The position numbers were made by a program, and so were the translations under genes. Below the pieces are notes generated by a model. The model worked only from the letters and a program-made list of their open reading frames with translations. It was not told the DNA's origin and did no database searches. DNA of 64,000 nucleotides from Phycisphaeraceae bacterium (GTDB lineage: Bacteria; Planctomycetota; Phycisphaerae; Phycisphaerales; Phycisphaeraceae): positions 372,001-436,000 of the forward strand of contig JAJDCY010000024.1 in NCBI GenBank assembly GCA_029260595.1. Reading direction: 5' to 3'. Below are positions 24,303-33,607 of this stretch, one piece after another (the stretch's first letter is position 1; every line of letters starts with the position of its first letter).

Positions 24303-25148
24303 TTACCGCTTGATCTTCTCACCATTCAAAACTACTTCACAACGCCGCCTGCGGCCATGTACAGCCAAAAGCAAACCCGAAGCGAACAGAACCAGGCCCG
24401 TGGCCGGCTCGGGAACCAGCGATTGGCCCCTCTGGGTTGCTTCCGCGAACTGCCCGGAAGTCATCCCGTTCGACGGGAGAGGGTCCACGACCGGCCTGTT
24501 CCTGAACGACAGAAAGAACGGAGATGACAGGCCATAGTCCTCGATCAGGTTGCCCGTCTCGTCCGCTTGCCACAGGTGGATCCGCATCCCGAACCCGTAA
24601 GCACCGACGCGGCCGCTGGCGGTCTGGCCGCCTACTCCGTTGGGCGTGAACAGGAAAAACGCATTGAGGTGGTCCTCGGATTCATCCACGGTCGTGCTCT
24701 TCTGCCCGCCCACATAGGCATCATCAACGGCCATGGAATCCGGCGACGCCGTGGACACACCGTCCGTGATCACCGCCACCAGTTCCACCCCATCGCGGAC
24801 CTGCATGAACTCCCCATTCAATGTCGGGCCCCATCCGGGGTCCGTCTCGAGGTGGTCCCAGTAATGGAGCGGCGTGGTGATTTCGAACGAGTACGCAAGA
24901 TGCTGCGGCGTGCTATCGGCCATGAAACGGAACGCGGGGGAGAACGTGCCCGCGTCGCTGATATCCAGCGTCCGCCCGTAAGGGGGGTCCTCGCCAAGGA
25001 AAGAGATCGAGTTGTCCCAGGCCACGGCCGCGTGCCCGTCCTGCAACGACATCTGCACGGCCGGGCCGTTGTGCCCGGCGTGCGCTTGCAATGGCAGCAG
25101 ACCACACATGACCACCGTAAGTATCGTAATGTTGGCTGTTTTCATCAT
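24303..25148 (-). CDS. PEP-CTERM secreted protein, unknown function
   Basis: The 281-residue product has a signal peptide (LTVVMCGLLPLQAHAG) and a beta-rich domain with LAYSFEITTPLHYWDHL, FMQVRDGVELVAVITDG, EDHLNAFFLFTPNG and YGFGMRIHLWQ. The end is VPEPATGLVLFASGLLLAV, HGRRRRC and a 12-residue tail. The start is at one of two adjacent ATG codons, 25148 or 25145. It lies between the pseudopilin and peroxidase genes on the same strand. The domain is not recognised. Confidence 0.82.
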   Translation of the reverse strand: MMKTANITILTVVMCGLLPLQAHAGHNGPAVQMSLQDGHAAVAWDNSISFLGEDPPYGRTLDISDAGTFSPAFRFMADSTPQHLAYSFEITTPLHYWDHLETDPGWGPTLNGEFMQVRDGVELVAVITDGVSTASPDSMAVDDAYVGGQKSTTVDESEDHLNAFFLFTPNGVGGQTASGRVGAYGFGMRIHLWQADETGNLIEDYGLSSPFFLSFRNRPVVDPLPSNGMTSGQFAEATQRGQSLVPEPATGLVLFASGLLLAVHGRRRRCEVVLNGEKIKR

Positions 25149-25218
25149 TCAATTGCCCGGAAGTCGGGCCTCTCTCTGCTCGATTAGGTATCGATCTTCT
25201 TTAACGCATGCCCACTTA

Positions 25219-25941
25219 TTAGTAGGCGGCGGCTGGGTCGAACTTATTCCACGACCCGTCCGTGGCGTACACCTCGCTGAATCTAAGCGTCCCCGCGTGC
25301 CCATCGAGAAACCCGTAGTTGCTGACCGACGACCACGACTCGGCCGGTCCGCCGTGGGCGTGTGTTTCCAGTTGCTGAGCGGCCGCGCCCGCGATGCCCG
25401 CCTCCGGGTACAGCGGCGCGGTCGCAGCCCACTGTTCCGCGTGTGGGTGGTCCACCACTGCGTAGCTCGGGTTGGATTCCGACATGTACAGAAAGTGCAC
25501 CGTTGACGACGGGCGACGCACGTGTGCTAGCTGGGTGACCTGGGTCGGGACACCACCGCTCGGCGACAGGTAGTTGTTGATACCGTAGCTGGAAACACGA
25601 AAGTCGCCGCTCGGTGCCTGAGTCGTCCAATACCTGCTGTCGTCCACAGGTGACCGGTGAAGCAGCTCACTCCCGTAATACCTGGCCAGCGTGTTGATCC
25701 AGGAGTTCGCCGCGTCGTGCCCGCCACCGCCAAGACCCACATCAATCAACCGGTCGTCGTTGTCCGTCATGTACATCCAATGCGCGATCTGCATGCTCCG
25801 CATGTTGCTCAGGCACTGCATCGTGCGCGCGGAATGACGGGCCGCCCCGAGCGCCGGCATCAGGATGCTGATCAGCATCCCGATGACCGCGATCGTCACC
25901 AACAACTCGACTAATGTGAACCCGCCGCTGCGACGCAACAC
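25219..25941 (-). CDS. Type II secretion-like pseudopilin (H-X9-DG type)
   Basis: The 240-residue product begins with a prepilin signal, RRSGG then FTLVELLVTIAVIGMLISIL, cut before Phe by a prepilin peptidase. The C-terminal region contains SNYGFLDGHAGTLRF, which fits the H-X9-DG-like end that is abundant in Planctomycetota and Lentisphaerae. The GTG at 25941 is used as the start (AGGA 8 bp upstream); the frame is open much further upstream but without protein-like features. Two stop codons end the gene. No other secretion or pilus gene is nearby, so it probably uses a system encoded elsewhere. Confidence 0.85.
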   Translation of the reverse strand: MLRRSGGFTLVELLVTIAVIGMLISILMPALGAARHSARTMQCLSNMRSMQIAHWMYMTDNDDRLIDVGLGGGGHDAANSWINTLARYYGSELLHRSPVDDSRYWTTQAPSGDFRVSSYGINNYLSPSGGVPTQVTQLAHVRRPSSTVHFLYMSESNPSYAVVDHPHAEQWAATAPLYPEAGIAGAAAQQLETHAHGGPAESWSSVSNYGFLDGHAGTLRFSEVYATDGSWNKFDPAAAY

Positions 25942-26077
25942 AAAATTATTCCTAACCCCGCACAACCCCTGAACGGGGTGGTATAGCAGTTGGGTATGGT
26001 TTCGGACACGCACAGCCTGACCAGCCGGTTGGTGCACGGGCTGGTTGTGAGGATGTCGTGATCCCAAAAACTTTGGG

Positions 26078-26497
26078 TTAGCCGTAGATCGGTGGGGCGC
26101 GGGGTCTGGAAGATAGGGCGGTGTCGGCAATGCGTGGCTGATCCGTCAGTATGTGAGGCCGGTCGATCGCCACATCCAAGGTCAGCGTTTCCGCGGCGCT
26201 GGACGCGGTGAAGGTTTGCACCACCGCGAGCATGCGGCACGTGGGGCAGTTCTCTGGGTCGTTTCTCTCTTGGTCGGACGGGGCGTGATCCGGCGCCGCC
26301 GGGGCGTCAGGATGAGTGTTGGCCTTGCTGTGGCAGATGGCCGGTGGGTCTTGGAGGTTGCTATGGCAAGCAGTGGGGACGTCGTTACGACCCACCACCG
26401 GGCAGTCGGGGGCAAGGTCGAACCAGACATAGACGAAGCGAGACGCGTCACTAGCGTGTAGAGCGAGAACGGCGGCAAGGAGGTAGTAGCGGATCAT
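26078..26497 (-). CDS. Small secreted CxxC/RAPP protein, copy 3
   Basis: The 139-residue product starts MIRYYLLAAVLALHASDASR and carries LAPDCPVVG, ENCPTCRMLA and a C-terminal PRAPPIYG. These are the three sites of the family seen at 15404-15823 and 21733-22158. The linker between the Cys sites has extra Cys and His (TACHSNLQ, ICHSKANTH). An in-frame GTG at 26503 is an alternative start. It is the most upstream member of the minus-strand island and appears to have its own promoter. Confidence 0.75.
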   Translation of the reverse strand: MIRYYLLAAVLALHASDASRFVYVWFDLAPDCPVVGRNDVPTACHSNLQDPPAICHSKANTHPDAPAAPDHAPSDQERNDPENCPTCRMLAVVQTFTASSAAETLTLDVAIDRPHILTDQPRIADTALSSRPRAPPIYG

Positions 26498-26545
26498 GGT
26501 CACTCTGGGTCACGTCTCGTAGCCCGGCGGGTATGCTAATTCATC

Positions 26546-26574
26546 TTAGTACCCAAGTGTGTTGATTTCTACAA
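26546..26574 (-). promoter_or_regulatory. Candidate promoter of CxxC/RAPP copy 3
   Basis: On the minus strand TTGTAG (26574-26569), a 17-bp spacer and TACTAA (26551-26546). A partial dyad CTAA-N6-TTAG overlaps the -10 box (26536-26549), which is weakly reminiscent of the site upstream of copy 2. Confidence 0.4.
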
Positions 26575-26665
26575 GTTTACCCTTTCCACAGCCGGTGTTC
26601 CGCCGATACGTGGCTGGAACTGGTGCCCGATAAAACGCCGACGTGGTTATCAACACTATATAAGG

Positions 26666-27211
26666 TTACAGGACACCCCGTACGCAATGCGGGTGTATCA
26701 GGGTACAGCCTTGCTCAAATCCACTCACACCAACCGCGCAGCGATCAACCCCGCTAGCGGTTACGCCCAATGAGCTTAAACGCGCGCTGCCGTATGACCC
26801 CGACAGACGGGCCAAACGCCGGCTCCGCAGGTCCAGCGGAACGTGCTGCCCATTCGGGTCCTCGACCAACACGAACGGCCTGCACAGGCTCACCACCTTC
26901 AGCGGACGACCCGCCTCATCAGAAATCAGCGTAAGACGCGGAGGCTCAATCACACGCTCACACCCGAATCGCAGGTACTCAATTTTGAGGTCTTGGATCT
27001 GCTGGGCCATTTCAGTCTGTGTCGCGCGGCCGAAATGAACAACCACTGACTGATGATACGAGCCATGAATGATCTCCCAATTCGCCGCACCCCGATACCT
27101 GGTTGGGAGATGACATTCACACCACTGGGAGGCGCTGAGGAGCAGCTCCCAGGCGTGAACCAACTGCTCACTGGCCTGTTCAAAGGTGGCCGGGGGTGTC
27201 GCCACATTCAT
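26666..27211 (-). CDS. Hypothetical protein
   Basis: From ATG 27211 the frame gives 181 residues. The first two thirds look like a folded soluble protein (AWELLLSASQWCECHL, IIHGSYHQSVVVHFGRA, LKIEYLRFGCERV, VVSLCRPFVLVEDPNGQHV). The last 45 residues are low in structure and look less like coding sequence. Codon use has a lower third-position GC content than the neighbouring genes. There is no clear ribosome binding site, and no family is recognised. It may be a recently acquired or decaying gene. Confidence 0.45.
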   Translation of the reverse strand: MNVATPPATFEQASEQLVHAWELLLSASQWCECHLPTRYRGAANWEIIHGSYHQSVVVHFGRATQTEMAQQIQDLKIEYLRFGCERVIEPPRLTLISDEAGRPLKVVSLCRPFVLVEDPNGQHVPLDLRSRRLARLSGSYGSARLSSLGVTASGVDRCAVGVSGFEQGCTLIHPHCVRGVL

Positions 27212-27534
27212 AATAGATGTCGATGGCCGGTTTGTGCGTATGTACCGGCTTTTCACGCGCGGTTGTTGTGTTGGACCGGTCGTTATATTCGGGTATTTAA
27301 CCAAACGGTGAGCTTTGGGTCGGCGTTTGCCGGCTGACGGTGGGCGTGTACTCGTACTGAATTGAGCAGCTACAGGTCATCCAATCTATTATTAAACCCG
27401 CATCGCACGTAAATTAACCCGGCGCTTCAAACAATTGGCTTCAGGAGAAACGCTGCATTTGCTCTGGGTAACCGGGCTAATTGCTGGTTCGCCAAGACTG
27501 GCTTAACTAGACTTTATGAATGGCGTTGTAGCCA
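27212..27534. other. Intergenic region with a candidate plus-strand promoter
   Basis: This divergent region of about 320 bp is more AT-rich than its surroundings. At 27481-27509 there is TTGCTG, a 17-bp spacer and TAACTA, a fair promoter for the gene starting at 27535. Nothing else is recognised. Confidence 0.4.
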
Positions 27535-28848
27535 ATGGCAGGCTCGACGCCACACCCTTGCCTTGGCAGGCGAGTCAGGCGACTATCTGATCCGGCTAAT
27601 GAAAAGGACACAGCCCTGAACGTTTTTGCTCTGCTACACGGTGTTGGCTCGATCGGGTTGTTTTCGTCGCGGGCGTTCGTCACGGCGTTTGTCACGGCGA
27701 TGCTGATGCGTTTCGGCGCTGAGCTGCCGTGGGTGTCCGGTTCGGAGATGATCGTTAACGTGCAGGGGGCGCCGAGCTGGTTCACCAGCGATATGACGTT
27801 GACGGTGCTCGGGATCCTCGCGGCGCTCGAGGTGCTCGCAACCAAGAACGCGGACATCCGTGCGGCCATCGAGCAGTTCGATCCTTACGTCAAACCGACC
27901 ATCGCTTTCCTAACCCATCTCGGCGTGGTGAGCGCGACCGACGCGAAGTTTATCGAGGAGGCTTCGCAAGCCGGGTACGTCGACTATCTCGCGACGTTCG
28001 TGATCGTGCCCGGTGTCTGGTTCCTGACGCAGGCACGCACCGCGCTTTTTGGCTTACTCAGCGAGGCGGATGAGGACGACGACATTGGGATTCAGAAATT
28101 GATCAGTTGGGCGGAGGACATCGGCGTTATTGGCGGGCTGGTTTTGCTGGTGCTGTTCCCGCTCGCGATGCTGGTATTGATCGGGATTGTGTCCGGGACA
28201 CTCGTGCTGGTTCGCCGCCGTGCCGAGACGCGCGAGCAGAAGTCCAAGCAGCCATGTGGGGCATGTGGTCAGCCGATGTATCCGAGCGCTTTGGCGTGCC
28301 CGTCGTGCGCGGCGAAGAACCCGAGCCCGCGCGCGATCGGGTTCCTTGGTCAATCGCTCGATACGCCCGCGCCGGGGCCGGACGCCCAGGCGTATCGATT
28401 GGTTGAGAAGAAGCGATGCCCGGTCTGCGCCGAGCGGCTCACCGATCGCACCGCGCCGCAAGACTGCCCGGCGTGCGGGCATCGGGTGTTGGCCGATCAG
28501 GCGTTCGTCGATGGTTATGTCGCCAACGTGGCCAGCCGGGTTCCGGGTGTATTGTCGATTTGTGCGGTTTTGAGTTCGATCCCGGTGATCGGCCTGATCC
28601 CCGGCGTGATTATTTATCGCGTGCAACTGGTCTCGCCGTTTCGACGGTACATGCCGTTTGCCCGCCGCATGTTCCTCAAGGGGGTCGTGGCGATACTGCT
28701 GTTCATCTTGATCGCGTTCCAGTGGGTGCCGGTCGCCGGTGCAGCCGTCGTCCCCCTCATGGCCATCATCAACTACACCGCCTACCGCGGCGCATTGAGC
28801 AAACAACTTGCGTCCGCCGCGTCCGCCGTCCAAGCATCGGCCGGATAA
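27535..28848 (+). CDS. DUF4126-like membrane protein with zinc ribbons
   Basis: The 437-residue product has an N-terminal membrane part (LLHGVGSIGLFSSRAFVTAFV, LTVLGILAALEVLATKN, a pair of helices near residues 200-230) of the DUF4126 type. Then come Cys-pair zinc ribbons, CGACGQPMYPSALACPSC and CPVCAERL with CPACGHRV, and two or three more helices near the end. It is probably an integral membrane protein with cytoplasmic metal ribbons; the function is unknown. The start is uncertain: the ATG at 27535 opens the frame, but homology-like sequence begins only at about residue 28 (LNVFALLHG), where AAAAGGA precedes a CTG codon. Confidence 0.75.
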   Translation: MAGSTPHPCLGRRVRRLSDPANEKDTALNVFALLHGVGSIGLFSSRAFVTAFVTAMLMRFGAELPWVSGSEMIVNVQGAPSWFTSDMTLTVLGILAALEVLATKNADIRAAIEQFDPYVKPTIAFLTHLGVVSATDAKFIEEASQAGYVDYLATFVIVPGVWFLTQARTALFGLLSEADEDDDIGIQKLISWAEDIGVIGGLVLLVLFPLAMLVLIGIVSGTLVLVRRRAETREQKSKQPCGACGQPMYPSALACPSCAAKNPSPRAIGFLGQSLDTPAPGPDAQAYRLVEKKRCPVCAERLTDRTAPQDCPACGHRVLADQAFVDGYVANVASRVPGVLSICAVLSSIPVIGLIPGVIIYRVQLVSPFRRYMPFARRMFLKGVVAILLFILIAFQWVPVAGAAVVPLMAIINYTAYRGALSKQLASAASAVQASAG

Positions 28849-28935
28849 AATCAATCGCAGCGAAACACGGTTCTTCAGCCCGCCGCGTGTTTTCGCCGGT
28901 GTGACCGAGTCGGATTAACGCGAGGAGTTGGCCGC

Positions 28936-31155
28936 TTGCTTGGAGGCGTTGAGCTATTGAACCCGGCGTGGCTGTGGGCGGCGCCCCTGGTGCTGATCCC
29001 GGCTGCGGCCCACCTGTTTGCGCGTGGTGTTCAGCGCACAGCGGTGTTCCCCGCCGCGCGATTCGTCCGCGAGGCACATGCCGGGCGGTCGCGCTGGGCG
29101 CGGACGCACCACCGATGGTTGATGGCGTTGCGGACCGTGATGCTTGTCGCGCTGATCGCCGCGTTCTGCCGCCCGGTCTGGTCATATTACCGGCCGGGCA
29201 TTGGCACAGAGGAAGGCATCGTCACGGTGCTGGTCGTTGACCGGTCCGCATCGATGCGTCGCATCCACCGCGGCGCGACGCTGTTCGACGAAGCACGCCG
29301 CCGAGCGATCGAATCTCTGCGCGCGTTGGATCCGAACCTCGATTTGGCAACGGTCATCCTGCTCGACGCGAATCCCAAGCCACTGCTGCCACGCCCGACG
29401 GCCGACGCCCAGCGACTGATCGAACTACTCGAATCGGTGGAGCCGAGCTATGAACACGGTGATGCAGCGGCTGCGCTCGCAATCGCGAAGCAGCAACACT
29501 CGGTGCGGGGCGGCGACGTTGATGGGTCGGCGATCGGCACCACCCGTGTCGAGGTCTACTCAGATATGCAGGCATCTCAATGGACATCGGGCCTGCTCGA
29601 CGAGGTGAGGCGAGGCGTCGACACGCTTCAGGTCGATCAGATCCACGGGCCGATCCTGAACGCGGTGCTACGCGATCCGGCCGTCTCGCCCGCGCAGCCG
29701 GCCGTGGGTCAGTCCGTCGAAGTGGTTGTAGAGGCACACTGCTTTTCTATCGACCCGGATACGCAGCTCACCGCACACGTCAACATGTCGGTCAACGCGA
29801 TCGTGCAGACCCAATCGGTGAGCCTCGGCCCTGATGCGCCTCGGTCAGTCAGGTTCTCGTTCACGCCCGTCGAGCCCGGTGTGCACGATATCCGTTTCCA
29901 GATGCATACGAACCCGGACGACGGATTCGATGCGGACAACGCGGTTGGCATTGCGTTGACGATCGCGCCCTTCCGAGAGGTTCTGTTATTAACCGAGTCT
30001 GATCCAAACGATTCGAACTCGGCGGCGTACTACGTTGCCCGGGCGCTGGTCCCCGACCCGGCCGCATCAGCGGGTGTCGGCCTCCGTGTCAGCGACACCA
30101 CAGGCGTTGCCCTGCGTGTCGGGTCGCCGCTCGATTCTGATCAACTGCTGCAGGCCGATTCGACCGCCGCGCCAGCCGCCATGCTTCTTGTCGAAGCCGG
30201 CGCACCCGGTGCAGCCGTGAAGGAGCGGGTCCGCCGCTACCTGATCGATGGCGGGTCGGTGATCTGGGTCCTCGACCACCCCGATGTGGTTGCCGCTGTG
30301 CAACAACTCTTTCACGCTATACCGCCGTCGGCCACCACACCGCAGGTGCTCACAGGCCCGCCGCGGTGGACGGCGAACACTCGGCTCACCTGGTCGCCCG
30401 CCACCGTGGATGGCCGGATCACCGAAATCTTCAATGGGTCAGCCATGGCTGGACTCATCGCTGTCAGCTTCCGCGATACCGCGCGCATTGCACCAGCGCC
30501 GACCGCTTCTGTTCCGATGGTTTTTTCCGACGGGTCCCCAGCCGTCGTTGTTAGTCGCGTCGGAAAAGGGAGTCTGACGATCATCGCCGCCAACCTGGCG
30601 CCCGACGCCTCGACACTGGTCAAGACGTCGTACCTGCTCCCTCTGATCCATGAGTTATTGCGCGGTGCGTCGACACAGTCGGTGGTGCCGAGACACCGGC
30701 CGGGCGAGCAGCCGACACTGCGACTTCCCCCCGACGGTCGGCGCGATCGGTTGACCGGCAATGGGCCGGGTGGCCGGATCGCGCTTGATGCTCACACCGA
30801 CCCCACCGGTGTGACCTCGATCCGTTTTCCGCCAATCATCCAGCCCGGCCGTTATGAGGTGCGCGAGACGGGGGCCGCGCAGCCACACGCGGCTTTCTAC
30901 GCACACATCGATCCAACCGAAAGCGATTGGCGTGTCGATCATCCGACCGTGCATCCGAGCAGTCAGAGGCAGCCCGCCGCCACACCGATCGGTCCCAAGC
31001 CGCCGCAGAAGACCGCGCGACGATCCACCGAGCTATGGCCTTGGTTCATCGGCCTGCTCGCGGCGCTGGTGGTCGCTGAGCCAATCCTTTCGCGACCGCT
31101 TCGCACCACGCGCCTACCTGCGAGACCTCGACCCACCCATGCCGGACTGGCTTAG
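28936..31155 (+). CDS. BatA-type membrane protein with von Willebrand A domain
   Basis: The 739-residue product starts at a TTG behind GAGGAG. Residues 5-85 match the N-terminal domain of aerotolerance regulators (PAWLWAAPLVLIPAAAHLF, then a second helix). A vWA domain follows with TVLVVDRSASMRR, a DxSxS metal site. The middle is beta-rich and a last helix (LWPWFIGLLAALVVAEPIL) anchors the C-terminus. Proteins like this sit in MoxR/BatA operons, thought to help assemble or protect envelope complexes. It overlaps the next gene by 17 bp and opens a four-gene operon. Confidence 0.85.
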   Translation: MLGGVELLNPAWLWAAPLVLIPAAAHLFARGVQRTAVFPAARFVREAHAGRSRWARTHHRWLMALRTVMLVALIAAFCRPVWSYYRPGIGTEEGIVTVLVVDRSASMRRIHRGATLFDEARRRAIESLRALDPNLDLATVILLDANPKPLLPRPTADAQRLIELLESVEPSYEHGDAAAALAIAKQQHSVRGGDVDGSAIGTTRVEVYSDMQASQWTSGLLDEVRRGVDTLQVDQIHGPILNAVLRDPAVSPAQPAVGQSVEVVVEAHCFSIDPDTQLTAHVNMSVNAIVQTQSVSLGPDAPRSVRFSFTPVEPGVHDIRFQMHTNPDDGFDADNAVGIALTIAPFREVLLLTESDPNDSNSAAYYVARALVPDPAASAGVGLRVSDTTGVALRVGSPLDSDQLLQADSTAAPAAMLLVEAGAPGAAVKERVRRYLIDGGSVIWVLDHPDVVAAVQQLFHAIPPSATTPQVLTGPPRWTANTRLTWSPATVDGRITEIFNGSAMAGLIAVSFRDTARIAPAPTASVPMVFSDGSPAVVVSRVGKGSLTIIAANLAPDASTLVKTSYLLPLIHELLRGASTQSVVPRHRPGEQPTLRLPPDGRRDRLTGNGPGGRIALDAHTDPTGVTSIRFPPIIQPGRYEVRETGAAQPHAAFYAHIDPTESDWRVDHPTVHPSSQRQPAATPIGPKPPQKTARRSTELWPWFIGLLAALVVAEPILSRPLRTTRLPARPRPTHAGLA

Positions 31156-33532
31156 CCATATTCGCTTCGACCCGCCGTTGGGCTGGCCCGCAACGATCAG
31201 CATGGTGATCGCCATGCTCGCCGCGGCGGTCTGGCAGTACGCATCGCGACCGGGGGATGTCCAGCGGGCGCGGCGCATCGTCCTGTGCATCATCCGAGGC
31301 GTCGCGCTCGTCGCAATTGCCTGGGCGCTCGCCGGTCCGACCGCGCTCGTCCCCTCCCGTACACAGCGGGTTAGACAGCGACTGATTGTGCTCGTCGACA
31401 CGTCCGCCAGCATGGCACGGCGGGACACCTTCACCGCGCCAACAGTCGAACAAAGCCGAGTCTCCGCGGCGTCGCGGATCGAGCTGCTGCGCGACACATG
31501 GCTAACCCACGACTTCCTGTCACGGCTGCGACGCGGGTTCGCAGACCTGAAGATCTATGCATTCGACGCCGAGTTGAACGCGATCGATCCCGATGTGCTG
31601 GCGTCGCGCGAACCGGAGGGTCAGGCAACGAATCTCTTTGAAGTTCTTCAAACGGCAGCCGAAAGTGCTGTGCCTGGCGATCTTGGAAACGCGGCTGCCC
31701 CCGCACCGCCTGCTTGGATCCTCCTGCTAAGCGATGGACACGATACATCAGGCACGCCGCTCGCCGCCGCGATCGATGGTCTTAAGCAGTCGGGATGCGC
31801 GGTCATCTCGGTCCCGACCGGCTCGGCCAATCCCCGACCTGACGTCGCCCTCACCGCGTGGCCGGATGCGGAGGTGTTGCTGAAAAATCAGTCCACCGCT
31901 ATCCACGCGGTCGTCAGCCGGACGGACGATAGTTATCCCGTAGCACGGATTGACCTGTTTAAGGATGATCTTCCGATCGATAGCCGCACCGTGGCGTTTG
32001 ACGGGCGCAGTTTGGTCAAGACGAGGTTCTCGGTCTCGCCGTCAACTCCGCCGGGCCGTCCGTCGGCTGTTCACACTTACCGCGTCGTGGTTACGCCGGT
32101 CACATCTGATCAACCCGCCGACTCCGGCCGCCTTAAGCCGCCTGTGCAACTCGCCCAGGAGGCGTCCACGGTTAACAACTCCCGCTGGGTCATCATCCAG
32201 ACTTCCAACGAGCGCGTTCGAGTAATCCTCTACGAAGGGAGCCCCAATTGGGACACGCGATTCCTCGCCCGTGCCTTGCGTAGCGATGACAGGATCGACC
32301 TGACGACGGTCTACGCGCTTGGGCCGCAGCGCACCGTGATTCAAGCATCCGACACGCCCAGACCAGGCCCGGACCTTCAGGGGTATGTTGCTCCGGATCA
32401 ACCCACGGAGAGGTCGCTGAACCGTTTTGACGCCGTGATCCTTGGCAACGGTATTGAGCGGTTTTTTCCCGGACCGCACGCCGATTTGCTTGTCAACTAC
32501 GTGCGGGCGCACGGCGGCGCACTCGTGCTAGCGCGGGGCCAACCCATCAGCGACACGACCGAACCCGCCCGTGACGCACGCGCCCGTCTTGGGATGATCG
32601 AGCCGGTCGAGTGGAGCCATGGCGTTGCGGTCCACACTGAGATCCAGCCCACGCCGGCGGCGGTCACCGATCCTCTGATGCGCTTCGACGGGATCGAGTC
32701 ACTCGCCGACATGCTCCGTGACCTGCCGGATATCCAGGTCGTGACGACGGTTAGTGGCGTGAAGCCCGCCGCGATTGTTCTGCTCCGCCAGGAATCATCG
32801 GATGCTCGCACCCCGTCAGAGGCACCAACGCCCGCGCTCGCGTACCACTCGGTTGGGCAAGGCCGCGTCCTTGCCATGCTCGGCAGTGGTCTGTGGCGGT
32901 GGTCGTTGTTGCCCGATCGCCTGTCGATCTATGACGCGGTCTACCGCCGCTTCTGGACACGCGCGGTCCATTGGCTTGCCTTGGGCGGTCGCTTCCTGCC
33001 CGGGAGTGATCTATCGATTCACCTTAGCACTCTGTCCGCCCATCCTGGCGAGACAGTCGTCGCAACTGTAGCGGCTCGCGATCCCGAGGCACTGGCGCGA
33101 TCGTTAGACCTGACGCTGACCCACCCGGACGGGCGAGCTGAAATCGTTGGTCTGACGAGCACCGCGGAGGCCGACTCTCGGATGATCGCGACACTGTCTC
33201 CGCGCCACCCCGGCCTTTATCGATTGTCGGTCAGCGCGCGTCAGTCCGACGCGACCGCGGCCGCGGCATTCACGGTGTACGATCGCTCGATCGAGCACCT
33301 GGACACGGCTGCGCGACCGGGCAACCTCGCGGCGATCAGCGAGGCGACCGGTGGCGCCGTGCTCGGCATCGATGAGCGAGAGAAGCTATTCGACTTGATC
33401 GAGAGCACGGGCGGGAAACGAGGCGAGGCCGACACCTGGCGACCTGTGTTTGATCAGCCTATTGTTTTGATACTGATCGCCGGGCTGCTTGGCGTCGAGT
33501 GGTTCGCGCGGCGGCGGAGCGGCATGGCTTAG
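31139..33532 (+). CDS. Membrane vWA protein with glutamine-amidotransferase-like domain
   Basis: The 797-residue product begins at the ATG at 31139, inside the end of the previous gene. Two N-terminal helices are followed by a vWA-like domain with LIVLVDTSASMARR (DTSAS) and WILLLSDGHDTSG. From about residue 350 a class-I amidotransferase-like segment follows (VRVILYEGSPNWDTRFLARAL, FDAVILGNG, LLVNYVRAHGGALVLARG), without an obvious catalytic Cys. A C-terminal helix precedes ARRRSGMA. The layout fits the second large protein of planctomycete vWA/DUF4159 operons. Confidence 0.85.
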   Translation: MPDWLSHIRFDPPLGWPATISMVIAMLAAAVWQYASRPGDVQRARRIVLCIIRGVALVAIAWALAGPTALVPSRTQRVRQRLIVLVDTSASMARRDTFTAPTVEQSRVSAASRIELLRDTWLTHDFLSRLRRGFADLKIYAFDAELNAIDPDVLASREPEGQATNLFEVLQTAAESAVPGDLGNAAAPAPPAWILLLSDGHDTSGTPLAAAIDGLKQSGCAVISVPTGSANPRPDVALTAWPDAEVLLKNQSTAIHAVVSRTDDSYPVARIDLFKDDLPIDSRTVAFDGRSLVKTRFSVSPSTPPGRPSAVHTYRVVVTPVTSDQPADSGRLKPPVQLAQEASTVNNSRWVIIQTSNERVRVILYEGSPNWDTRFLARALRSDDRIDLTTVYALGPQRTVIQASDTPRPGPDLQGYVAPDQPTERSLNRFDAVILGNGIERFFPGPHADLLVNYVRAHGGALVLARGQPISDTTEPARDARARLGMIEPVEWSHGVAVHTEIQPTPAAVTDPLMRFDGIESLADMLRDLPDIQVVTTVSGVKPAAIVLLRQESSDARTPSEAPTPALAYHSVGQGRVLAMLGSGLWRWSLLPDRLSIYDAVYRRFWTRAVHWLALGGRFLPGSDLSIHLSTLSAHPGETVVATVAARDPEALARSLDLTLTHPDGRAEIVGLTSTAEADSRMIATLSPRHPGLYRLSVSARQSDATAAAAFTVYDRSIEHLDTAARPGNLAAISEATGGAVLGIDEREKLFDLIESTGGKRGEADTWRPVFDQPIVLILIAGLLGVEWFARRRSGMA

Positions 33533-33607
33533 GTGTGCGTGGACAATCCAGTATCGGCAGCACGGCGATCGGTCCGGCCACTGCGTGCCCCATGAACCCG
33601 ACACCAC

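Noticed and set aside
26536-26549. CTAA-N6-TTAG partial dyad upstream of CxxC/RAPP copy 3 as a second Fur-type box
   Set aside because: Only four bases on each side match, and the 7-1-7 form is not kept, so it is mentioned only as a weak similarity.
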